Below, one piece after another: positions 17,650 to 25,806 of a DNA stretch of 64,000 bases (position 1 is the first letter of the stretch; each line of letters opens with the position of its first letter). The stretch comes from Pontibacter vulgaris. Lineage in GTDB: Bacteria; Bacteroidota; Bacteroidia; Cytophagales; Hymenobacteraceae. The notes beneath the pieces are model-generated. The model saw only the letters and a list, made by a program, of their open reading frames with translations. It had not been told where the DNA came from and did not search any database. The position numbers and the translations under genes are program-made. The stretch is from positions 558,001-622,000 of the forward strand of contig NZ_JAJVDH010000003.1 in the NCBI RefSeq assembly GCF_022758145.1, written 5' to 3'.

Positions 17650-19149
17650 ATGAAAAGAAAATACATCATATATACTGCACTCTTTGCATTAGGTCTACCT
17701 ATACTTAGCTCTTGTAAAGATGATTTTTTAGAGGTTGACCCAAAAGGCACTATCCTGGAAAGTAACTACTATAAAACGCCTGAAGAAGCTTTTACAGGTT
17801 TAGTTGCAGCTTATGACCCACTCGGGTGGCAGGCTGGCAATACCTACCACAATTTCGGAGCTGTTAACGCCGCTTCCGACGATGCACACGCAGGTGGTGG
17901 CGGTCCTTCTGACATGAACACCTGGCAGGTATGGAACAGGTTTACCCTCAATCCAGCTCTTGGCCCTCAGGAAGAATACTGGAACAGAAACTTCAGAGGT
18001 GTTTCCCGGGCAAACACTATACTTTCTAAAGTAGAGGCAGGTGTACCAGGGTTAGCCGAATCTGTAGCTAAAAGATATGTAGCTGAGGCTAAATTCCTGC
18101 GCGCATATTATTACTTCGACCTTGTGCGCCTGTTCAAAAATGTGCCACTATTTACAGCTCCCCTGGCAACATCAGAATTGTTTAACCAGGAGCAGGTTGG
18201 GCCGGAAGTGGTGTATGCCCAGGTAGAAAAAGACCTAACTGAAGCTATACCTAATTTACCTGTAACTGTACCTGCCTCAACAGAAGGTGGCCGTGTTACG
18301 CAGGGTGCGGCTAAAGCATTGCTGGGTAAAGTATTGCTTTATCAGAAAAAATGGTCGGCAGCGGCTGCTCAATTTGCAGATGTAAACGGCACCCCAGGTG
18401 GTACAAGCATGTATGGTTACAGATTATTGGATAATTACGGCGCCATCTTTAGCCCTGCCAACAAGTTTAACAGCGAGTCTATTTTCGAGATTGTACATAC
18501 TTCGCTGGGCAATGGCGGCTGGGGCAGCTGGCCAAACTTTGAAGGCAACGTCGCCGTGCTGATGTTCGGCCCAAGAGGTTATTCCGGGCCAACTTACGAA
18601 GCTGGCTGGGGCTTTAATCCCCTTACCTTGGACCTGGTAAATGCACTGAAAGGTGACCCTCGTTATGAGCATACTGTACTTGATATTAAAAGTATAGATG
18701 GTGCAACGTACGAGCCCAGCTTTGACGACACCGGCTACTTTGTTAAAAAGTACGCGCCTACAACAGAATGGCTAAGCAAAGGAGGTGGCGACGTGATCCT
18801 GAACTACCCGAACGATTATATCGAGATCCGACTGGCAGACACTTACCTGATGGAAGCTGAGGCGTTGGTGCAGGCAGGTGGAGATGCCAACAGAGCAGGG
18901 CAGCTATTAAATGCTGTTCGTGCCCGTGTTAAGCTGGCTCCGGTTGCTGCTACACTGGATAACATTTATAAAGAGCGAAGACTGGAATTGGCAACCGAAG
19001 GCCACCGTTTCTACGACCTAGTACGAACAGGCAGAGCAGCAACCGTATTGGGGTCTATGGGCTTTGTTGCCGGCAAACATGAGGTGTTGCCAATACCTCA
19101 GCGGGAATTAAATAACACAAAACTGGTTCAGAACCCTGAATACAGATAA
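17650..19149 (+). CDS. SusD/RagB-type glycan-binding lipoprotein
   Basis: 499 residues. The N-terminus is a lipoprotein signal peptide with lipobox LSSC near residues 19-22. The mature protein begins with the usual SusD segment KDDFLEVDPKG and has the tetratricopeptide-like helices around AEAKFLRAYYYFDLVRLF. The C-terminal segment YKERRLELATEGHRFYDLVRTG is a family hallmark. It caps the SusC barrel and binds glycans at the cell surface. Spacing to susC (29 bases) and to the next gene (33 bases) indicates a common transcript. Confidence 0.95.
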   Translation: MKRKYIIYTALFALGLPILSSCKDDFLEVDPKGTILESNYYKTPEEAFTGLVAAYDPLGWQAGNTYHNFGAVNAASDDAHAGGGGPSDMNTWQVWNRFTLNPALGPQEEYWNRNFRGVSRANTILSKVEAGVPGLAESVAKRYVAEAKFLRAYYYFDLVRLFKNVPLFTAPLATSELFNQEQVGPEVVYAQVEKDLTEAIPNLPVTVPASTEGGRVTQGAAKALLGKVLLYQKKWSAAAAQFADVNGTPGGTSMYGYRLLDNYGAIFSPANKFNSESIFEIVHTSLGNGGWGSWPNFEGNVAVLMFGPRGYSGPTYEAGWGFNPLTLDLVNALKGDPRYEHTVLDIKSIDGATYEPSFDDTGYFVKKYAPTTEWLSKGGGDVILNYPNDYIEIRLADTYLMEAEALVQAGGDANRAGQLLNAVRARVKLAPVAATLDNIYKERRLELATEGHRFYDLVRTGRAATVLGSMGFVAGKHEVLPIPQRELNNTKLVQNPEYR

Positions 19150-19182
19150 AAGCAAGGTTATTTACTTTAATCAGAAGAAATC

Positions 19183-20619
19183 ATGAAATACAATAGATTT
19201 TTATCCAGCGTTTATTCCTACCTGGCGATGGCACTGATGGCAACTTTGTTTGCCGCGTGTACGCCCGATGAAATGGACGGCGGTTTAGCCCCGGAACCAC
19301 AATCAGATATAGTGCAGTTCACGGCTACTTCTACCACAAACAATGCTAACATCATCACATTCACCAACCAAACTCCGGGGGCATTTAAAGCTATCTGGGA
19401 TTTTGGAAACGGTACCACCGCAGAAGGCAACCAGGTGAATGGTTCTTTCCCTGTTGAAGGCAGCTATACTGTAAGGCTCACCATCTTTACAAAAGGCGGC
19501 TACGCCTCTAATACAAAAACAATCTCCATTGCTGAAACCAATGTTTCTATGCTCAACAGAGAAGATTATAACTTCCTGACAGGTGGTGCAGATGCAGCCA
19601 ATGGCAAAACCTGGGTGATTGAGAAAGATGCAAAAGGACACCTTGGTGTAGGTGACGCGACAGCTCCCAACCCATCAGCTAACTGGTGGGCTGCTGGTGC
19701 CAACGAGAAAGCAGGCGTAGGCTTGTATGATGATGAAATGAATTTCAAACTGCAAGGCTTCTCTTATACTTACAACAACAACGGCGATACCTACTCTAAC
19801 AAAGACTATGCTTCTGGTATAGGCGGAACAAACGCATCCTCCGATGTAACGGTAAATTATACCCCTCCTACGAATATGTCGTGGAGCATTACAGAAGAGA
19901 ATGGCAAGAAGTTCCTTACCATTTCTAATGGCGGCTTTATCGGCTACTATGTGGGAGAGTCTAAATACCAGATCCTGGCGCTAAGCGAGAACGAATTATA
20001 CCTGATGAGCTCTCAGAAAGGTGTTCCGGGCAACGCCTGGTTTTACCGCCTGGCACCTAAAGGTTACACCAGACCAGTAGAAGCCAAGCCATACAAGATC
20101 ACTGACATCTATGACAACTTTGACACAGACGGTAATGTAACCTGGAAGAAAGAAACGTTGATGCTAAACGAGAGCTACGACAACCCTGCCCCGGTTCCGA
20201 TTAACACCTCAGCCAAGGTAGCCATGTATGTAAAGCAGGATGGCCAGCCTTATGAGTTTGCCAACATGTTCACTGATTTTGCACACAAACTGGACCTGCG
20301 CCAGCGCCATATTTTTAAACTGAAAGTATACATACCAGGCTATAACGATTATGTAACGGCTGCCGGCGAAGACTGGGCTAATAAAAATTTGCTGAAACAG
20401 GTATCTGTAAAGCTACAGGATGGTACGGCTGCCCAGCCATGGGCAAACCAGGCGGAAGTAAAACAAGCTGTAACTGTAACCGACAAGTGGGTAGAACTTA
20501 CTTTTGATTTTGGCCCTCATGCTGCCAGAACAGACCTTGACAGGATTGTGATACAGATTGGCGGCGAAGGTAACTTTATTCCGGGCATCTTCTTCCTTGA
20601 TGATTTCAGACTAGAATAA
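19183..20619 (+). CDS. Surface lipoprotein with PKD domain, SusE-position glycan-binding protein
   Basis: 478 residues. Signal peptide with lipobox FAAC near residue 25. A PKD domain spans about residues 45-118 (IWDFGNGT, then GSYTVRLTI). A middle region rich in aromatic residues follows, and the last 180 residues look like a beta-sandwich carbohydrate-binding module ending in IFFLDDFRLE. Its place directly after susD is that of the surface glycan-binding proteins of PULs, which hold the polysaccharide near SusCD. No catalytic motif was seen. The C-terminal module could not be assigned to a numbered CBM family. Confidence 0.75.
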   Translation: MKYNRFLSSVYSYLAMALMATLFAACTPDEMDGGLAPEPQSDIVQFTATSTTNNANIITFTNQTPGAFKAIWDFGNGTTAEGNQVNGSFPVEGSYTVRLTIFTKGGYASNTKTISIAETNVSMLNREDYNFLTGGADAANGKTWVIEKDAKGHLGVGDATAPNPSANWWAAGANEKAGVGLYDDEMNFKLQGFSYTYNNNGDTYSNKDYASGIGGTNASSDVTVNYTPPTNMSWSITEENGKKFLTISNGGFIGYYVGESKYQILALSENELYLMSSQKGVPGNAWFYRLAPKGYTRPVEAKPYKITDIYDNFDTDGNVTWKKETLMLNESYDNPAPVPINTSAKVAMYVKQDGQPYEFANMFTDFAHKLDLRQRHIFKLKVYIPGYNDYVTAAGEDWANKNLLKQVSVKLQDGTAAQPWANQAEVKQAVTVTDKWVELTFDFGPHAARTDLDRIVIQIGGEGNFIPGIFFLDDFRLE

Positions 20620-20633
20620 TGTCACAATTAAGA

Positions 20634-20666
20634 TAAGCCGGAGCTACAATGGTTCCGGCTTATTTT
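20634..20666 (+). terminator. Terminator-like hairpin within the PUL
   Basis: Stem TAAGCCGGA (20634-20642) with TCCGGCTTA (20654-20662), followed by TTTTAATT. It may reduce transcription of the enzyme genes relative to the surface proteins. Confidence 0.65.
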
Positions 20667-20718
20667 AATTGCCTTTTCATACTTAATATCAGGTTGGACA
20701 ATCAACCATCGAATTTCT

Positions 20719-21597
20719 ATGCCTTTTATAAGCCGTTTAAAAAAACCGAATATGCTATTTATAGCCACTTCTCTTTTTCTTTCGCTGGTAGCTTCTTCAT
20801 GCTCTACAACAGAAACGCCTAAACCATACATACCTCAGCCGAAAGCGCCTCAAGACCTGAACTGGAAGTTCGAAAATGCTCCTGTCTGGGCAGAAGAATT
20901 TAATTATACAGGCAAGCCAGATGAGACCAAGTGGGGTTATGACATTGGCGGAACCGGCTGGGGCAACAACGAACTGCAGTATTATACCAATAGTACCAGC
21001 AACGCCAATGTAGCAGATGGCACCCTTAAAATAACTGCCAGAAAAGAGAACAAAGAAGGGAAAGAGTATACTTCAGCCAGGCTGGTTTCCAAAAACAAAG
21101 GCGACTTCTTATATGGCAGGTTTGAAATAAAAGCCAAGCTACCTACAGGCAGAGGCACCTGGCCCGCCATCTGGATGCTGCCAACTGACTGGGCTTACGG
21201 CGGCTGGCCAAAATCCGGCGAGATCGATATTATGGAGCATGTAGGCTACGACCAGAACAACGTTCACATTACGGTACACACCGAAGCCTTTAACCACAGC
21301 AAAAATACCCAGAAAGGCAAGAGTAAAGTGATCGAAACAGCCAGCACAGCTTTCCACCTTTACCGCGTCGACTGGACACCTTATGCTGTAAGGGGCTACA
21401 TCGATGATCTGCCTGTTTTCGAATTTATAAACAGCGGAAAAGGCTTCGAAGAATGGCCATTTGATAAACGATTCCATTTGCTATTAAACTTGGCCGTGGG
21501 CGGCAACTGGGGCGGCGCACAAGGAGTTGACCCAAGTGTTTACCCCCAAACTATGGAAGTAGATTATGTAAGGGTGTACAAAATGATTGAAAAGTAA
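20719..21597 (+). CDS. GH16 endo-beta-1,3-glucanase (laminarinase-like) lipoprotein
   Basis: 292 residues. Signal peptide with lipobox ASSC near residue 27. The GH16 jelly roll follows, with the catalytic motif GEIDIMEH: E168 as nucleophile, D170, and E173 as acid/base. WAEEFNYTG and the end VDYVRVYK are typical of the laminarinase branch. The enzyme should cut internal beta-1,3 (or mixed beta-1,3/1,4) glucan bonds at the cell surface. The start at 20719 precedes a hydrophobic signal with a basic N-terminus; an internal ATG at codon 12 is also possible. It follows a terminator-like hairpin and precedes GH30 by 53 bases. Confidence 0.9.
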   Translation: MPFISRLKKPNMLFIATSLFLSLVASSCSTTETPKPYIPQPKAPQDLNWKFENAPVWAEEFNYTGKPDETKWGYDIGGTGWGNNELQYYTNSTSNANVADGTLKITARKENKEGKEYTSARLVSKNKGDFLYGRFEIKAKLPTGRGTWPAIWMLPTDWAYGGWPKSGEIDIMEHVGYDQNNVHITVHTEAFNHSKNTQKGKSKVIETASTAFHLYRVDWTPYAVRGYIDDLPVFEFINSGKGFEEWPFDKRFHLLLNLAVGGNWGGAQGVDPSVYPQTMEVDYVRVYKMIEK

Positions 21598-21650
21598 GAC
21601 TTAGCTCCCATAAATTCAGTGCCCCAATATAATTAACCAAGCTTAACAAC

Positions 21651-23105
21651 ATGAAATACTCTGCTGCGAACTATTTGCTGAAGCCCTGGATGCTGCTGCT
21701 AATGCTTCCTGCTTTTCTATCGTGCAAAAAGGAAATCTCTGAGAATAATACTGGAGACGGCAGAAAGGATATACAAACAACTGAGGAAGTGGCGCTTTGG
21801 CTTACTGACCCCGCTGTATCAATTCTGTTTCAGCAGCAAAACACTAAGCTTGCTTTTGGAGCTGTAGAAAACCAGCACCCGACCATCGACATCGACACCA
21901 CAACCACTTACCAGACTATAGACGGGTTTGGCTATACTTTAACAGGTGGCAGTGCTATGCTCATCAACAAAATGTCTAAGTCTGCACGGGCCGCCCTGCT
22001 AGAGGAGCTTTTTGCTACAGATGGCAATAATATAGGCGTCAGCTTTTTGAGGGTAAGTATAGGCGCCTCTGACCTGGATAGCCGTGTTTTCTCTTATAAT
22101 GATCTGCCTGCCGGGCAAACAAACCCTGAAATGACAAAGTTTAGTCTTGATCCGGATCGGGCAAACCTGATACCTGTGCTAAAAGAGATATTGGCTATTA
22201 ACCCGCAAATAAAGATCATGGGCTCGCCCTGGTCCCCTCCGACCTGGATGAAGACAAACTACAACTCTAAAGGCGGCAGCCTGAAACCAGAGTTTTATGA
22301 TGCTTATGCCAGATACTTTGTGAAGTATGTACAAGGTATGGCAGCTGAAGGGATTCGGATTGATGCGATAACGGTACAGAACGAGCCATTGCACCCCGGT
22401 AACAACCCTAGCCTACTGATGCCGGCCACGGAGCAGGCACAGTTTATTAAAAAAAGCTTAGGCCCTGCTTTTCAGGCTGCCGGAATTGCTACCAAGATCA
22501 TAATCTACGATCACAATGCCGATCAGATAAATTACCCGATCAGCATTCTTAATGATCCGGAAGCCAGAAAGTATATTGATGGCTCTGCCTTTCACCTTTA
22601 CGGAGGCTCCATTGATGCCCTGGAACATGTGCACCAGGCACATCCTGACAAGAATTTATACTTTACAGAACAATGGGTAGGTGCCCCAGGTAACCTTGCC
22701 GGCGATTTAGCCTGGCATACCAAAAACCTGACTATAGGCGCTACCCGCAATTGGTGCAAAACTGTGCTGGAATGGAATCTGGCAGCAGATCAGAACCAGG
22801 ACCCACACACCGAGGGCGGCTGCACAGAATGCCTTGGAGCAGTTACTTTAAATGGAGGCATAACCCGGAACCCGGCTTATTACATCATTGCACACGCGTC
22901 CAAGTTCGTCAGGCCTGGCTCTGTAAGAATTGGCTCTAACTTGCCCGGCTCTTTGCCGAATGTGGCCTTTAAAACACCTAATGGAGATAAGGTCCTGATC
23001 GTTCTGAATGAAGGCCAGGCCGCTAAAAATTTCAACATCCGCTACAAAGGCAGAATAGTTACCACCACCCTGAATAAAGGGGCAGTTGGCACTTATATAT
23101 GGTAA
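21651..23105 (+). CDS. GH30 family beta-glucosidase/beta-1,6-glucanase lipoprotein
   Basis: 484 residues. Lipoprotein signal peptide with lipobox FLSC near residue 25. The GH30 barrel begins around TIDGFGYTLTGG; the acid/base is E245 in TVQNEP and the nucleophile E340 in YFTEQW. A short beta domain closes the protein. GH30 covers glucosylceramidases and beta-1,6-glucanases. Between GH16 and GH3 genes the second role, trimming beta-1,6 branches of laminarin or a fungal/yeast-type glucan, is the better reading. The subfamily cannot be fixed by eye. Confidence 0.85.
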   Translation: MKYSAANYLLKPWMLLLMLPAFLSCKKEISENNTGDGRKDIQTTEEVALWLTDPAVSILFQQQNTKLAFGAVENQHPTIDIDTTTTYQTIDGFGYTLTGGSAMLINKMSKSARAALLEELFATDGNNIGVSFLRVSIGASDLDSRVFSYNDLPAGQTNPEMTKFSLDPDRANLIPVLKEILAINPQIKIMGSPWSPPTWMKTNYNSKGGSLKPEFYDAYARYFVKYVQGMAAEGIRIDAITVQNEPLHPGNNPSLLMPATEQAQFIKKSLGPAFQAAGIATKIIIYDHNADQINYPISILNDPEARKYIDGSAFHLYGGSIDALEHVHQAHPDKNLYFTEQWVGAPGNLAGDLAWHTKNLTIGATRNWCKTVLEWNLAADQNQDPHTEGGCTECLGAVTLNGGITRNPAYYIIAHASKFVRPGSVRIGSNLPGSLPNVAFKTPNGDKVLIVLNEGQAAKNFNIRYKGRIVTTTLNKGAVGTYIW

Positions 23106-23286
23106 GACGCAAGGGCACATTAATCCGGCACGAAAAGAGTTTCAACGCTGGTAAGAGCAATCACTTCTGCTCTTTCGGGAAAGGATACAGGAAGTATAAA
23201 ACCTTAAAGTTACCGGCTCAGCCAGAAGATTACCACCAGTAATACAGATAGAAAACAAAACGAATACCCAACAATAGACCAGCTAC

Positions 23287-25671
23287 ATGAAATTAAAAAA
23301 TGTTACGCTCACAGCCGTGTTAGCTTATACTATACTTTCCGGTTGCCAGACACAGAAACCAGTAACCGCTCCTTCTGAAGAGTCAGCCGCTACTGCACAG
23401 TCAGACCGGAATGCATCGGAAATAGACAGGAAAATTGAAGACCTGCTCAGCAAAATGACGCTGGAAGAAAAAGTTGGCCAGATGGCACAGATTACACTGG
23501 ACGTGGTAGGCAAAGGCGACAACAGGTACTCCAGCTACGAGCCGCTAAATCTGGACACAGTCGAGTTACGAAAAGCACTGGTTGATTATAAGATCGGCTC
23601 GGTGCTGAATACAGCTAACAACCGGGCGCGTACCCCGGAACAGTGGTACAAAATCATCAGCCAGATACAAGAGATGGCGATGAACAAAACGCGCATGAAG
23701 ATTCCTGTTATTTATGGGTTGGACCAGATACACGGTGCTACTTATACGGCGGGTGGCACCATGTTTCCGCAGCAGATTGGCCAGGCAGCAAGCCGCAACA
23801 GAGAGCTGGTTAGACGTGGCGCCGAGATCACAGCATACGAAACCCGCGCCAGCTCTATTCCCTGGAACTTCTCTCCAGTGCTCGATCTTGCCCCGGACCC
23901 ACGCTTTTCGCGCCAGTTCGAATCTTTTGGCGAAGACCCATACCTAACCTCAGAGCTGGGTGTACAAATGATCAAAGGCTATGAAGGTGATGACAACTCA
24001 ATTGGCCATCCGGAGCATGTGGCTTCTTGTATGAAACACTTTCTGGGCTACCAGGTACCAACTTCCGGAAAAGACAGAACGCCAACCTATATCTCAGAAG
24101 AGGCACTTCGCGAATACCACCTGCCCTCTTTTAAGGCAGCCATAGAAGCAGGCTCTCAGACAATCATGATCAACTCCGGAATCATCAACGGGGTACCGGT
24201 GCACTCTAACCACGACATCCTGACCAAACTTCTGAAAGAAGAACTGGGCTTTAAAGGGCTGGTAGTAACTGATTGGGGTGATATCGAATACCTGCACACC
24301 CGCGACAAAGTAGCTGCCACTATGAAAGATGCCATTATGCTGGCCATCAATGCAGGTGTGGACATGTCGATGATTGCGTACCAGTATGAGCCTTTCTGCA
24401 ACGGCCTGGTAGAACTGGTTAAAGAAGGTAAAGTAAAGCAGGAGCGAATAGATGACGCTGTTCGTCGCATACTTCGTGTAAAGTATAACCTGAACCTGTT
24501 CGAGAAACCAACTACCGACCCGAAAGACTATCCTAAATTTGCCAGCAAAGAACATGAAGACGCGGCATACCAGATGGCTGCCGAATCTATCACGCTGCTC
24601 AAAAACGAGAACAATGTACTGCCTCTGAAAAAGGGTACGAAAGTGCTGGTAACCGGCCCGAATGCCAACAGCATGCGCACTCTGAACGGTGCCTGGACTT
24701 ACTCGTGGCAGGGCGAGAAAGTAGAAGAGTTTGCAGGCAAGTATAACACCATACTGGAGTCTGTGCAGAAAGAGATTGGCGCTGGCAACGTAACCTATGT
24801 ACCGGGCGTGAGCTACAAAATGGACGGCTTTTACTACGACGAGTTTGCCGACAAAATGGACGCTGCAGTGGCAGCCGCCAGAAAATCAGACGTAATTATA
24901 CTTTGCCTGGGTGAAAATACCTCTACTGAAACTCCCGGTAACATCAACGACATCTACATTTCTGACCTGCAAACAGAGTTGGCCAAAAAGCTGGCAGCCA
25001 CAGGTAAACCGGTCATACTTGTACTGAACGAGGGCCGGCCGCGCGTGATCAGCCGCTTTGAGCAGCAAATGAAGGGAATTGTTCAGATTTACCAGCCAGG
25101 TAATTATGGTGGCGACGCACTGGCTGATGTGTTGTTCGGCGATGTAAACCCATCCGGCAAATTGCCTTACAACTACCCGCGTTACCCAAATGCCCTGGTA
25201 CCTTTTATACACAAACCATCTGCAGAGCAACGCAAAGCGGAAGGCGTTTATAACTACGAGGCCGACTACAACCCGCAGTACGAGTTCGGCCACGGCCTGA
25301 GCTACACTTCGTTCAAGTATGCCAACCTTACCCTTGGCAAAGAAAGTGTGCAGATGAATGAGCCGATCAATGTAAGCATCCAGGTTACCAATACAGGCAA
25401 ACGGGTTGGCAAAGAAGCAGTACACCTTTATACTTCTGACTTATATGCTACTGGCATTACACCGGATGTGAAACGCCTTCGCCGCTTTGAAAAAATAACT
25501 TTGGAACCAGGGGAAAGCAAAACACTCTCCTTTACCTTAACTGCTGATGATCTGAGTTATATTAACCGTGATGGCAAAAAAGTAACGGAAGCCGGCGAAT
25601 TCGAGATCAGAATTGGCGACCAGGTAAAGAAGTTTATGCTTCTGGGCAATAATACAATTGGAAAAAACTAA
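23287..25671 (+). CDS. bglX: GH3 beta-glucosidase, BglX-like lipoprotein
   Basis: 794 residues. Lipoprotein signal with lipobox LSGC at about 16-19. Domain order is the GH3 N-terminal barrel (about 45-400), the alpha/beta sandwich (about 430-640) and a C-terminal fibronectin-III-like domain (about 690-780). The nucleophile is D329 in VVTDWGD, and the substrate loop KHFLGY is present near residue 254. It removes glucose from the non-reducing ends of short beta-glucans, most likely in the periplasm. It ends the PUL; the bidirectional terminator at 25746 separates it from the regulator. The preceding 181-base gap has no terminator. Confidence 0.93.
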   Translation: MKLKNVTLTAVLAYTILSGCQTQKPVTAPSEESAATAQSDRNASEIDRKIEDLLSKMTLEEKVGQMAQITLDVVGKGDNRYSSYEPLNLDTVELRKALVDYKIGSVLNTANNRARTPEQWYKIISQIQEMAMNKTRMKIPVIYGLDQIHGATYTAGGTMFPQQIGQAASRNRELVRRGAEITAYETRASSIPWNFSPVLDLAPDPRFSRQFESFGEDPYLTSELGVQMIKGYEGDDNSIGHPEHVASCMKHFLGYQVPTSGKDRTPTYISEEALREYHLPSFKAAIEAGSQTIMINSGIINGVPVHSNHDILTKLLKEELGFKGLVVTDWGDIEYLHTRDKVAATMKDAIMLAINAGVDMSMIAYQYEPFCNGLVELVKEGKVKQERIDDAVRRILRVKYNLNLFEKPTTDPKDYPKFASKEHEDAAYQMAAESITLLKNENNVLPLKKGTKVLVTGPNANSMRTLNGAWTYSWQGEKVEEFAGKYNTILESVQKEIGAGNVTYVPGVSYKMDGFYYDEFADKMDAAVAAARKSDVIILCLGENTSTETPGNINDIYISDLQTELAKKLAATGKPVILVLNEGRPRVISRFEQQMKGIVQIYQPGNYGGDALADVLFGDVNPSGKLPYNYPRYPNALVPFIHKPSAEQRKAEGVYNYEADYNPQYEFGHGLSYTSFKYANLTLGKESVQMNEPINVSIQVTNTGKRVGKEAVHLYTSDLYATGITPDVKRLRRFEKITLEPGESKTLSFTLTADDLSYINRDGKKVTEAGEFEIRIGDQVKKFMLLGNNTIGKN

Positions 25672-25745
25672 CCCTTATACTTTAAACCCCAACGTACTTT
25701 AAGCTGCATGTATAGTTGCTGAATAGGTGAGAGATTTGTAAGCAA

Positions 25746-25795
25746 CTCAAATAAAAAGGGATAAGCCTGAAGTGGCTTATCCCTTTTTATTTGAG
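25746..25795. terminator. Bidirectional terminator between PUL and regulator
   Basis: A perfect 22-bp stem (25746-25767 with 25774-25795) with loop TGAAGT carries an A run on one side and a T run on the other, between convergent genes. Confidence 0.95.
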
Positions 25796-25806
25796 TATAA
25801 ATGTGT

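Noticed and set aside
24094..25425. Long minus-strand open frames opposite the GH3 gene
   Set aside because: They are shadows of the GH3 coding frame, rich in Cys, His and Val as expected for antisense translation, with no start context.
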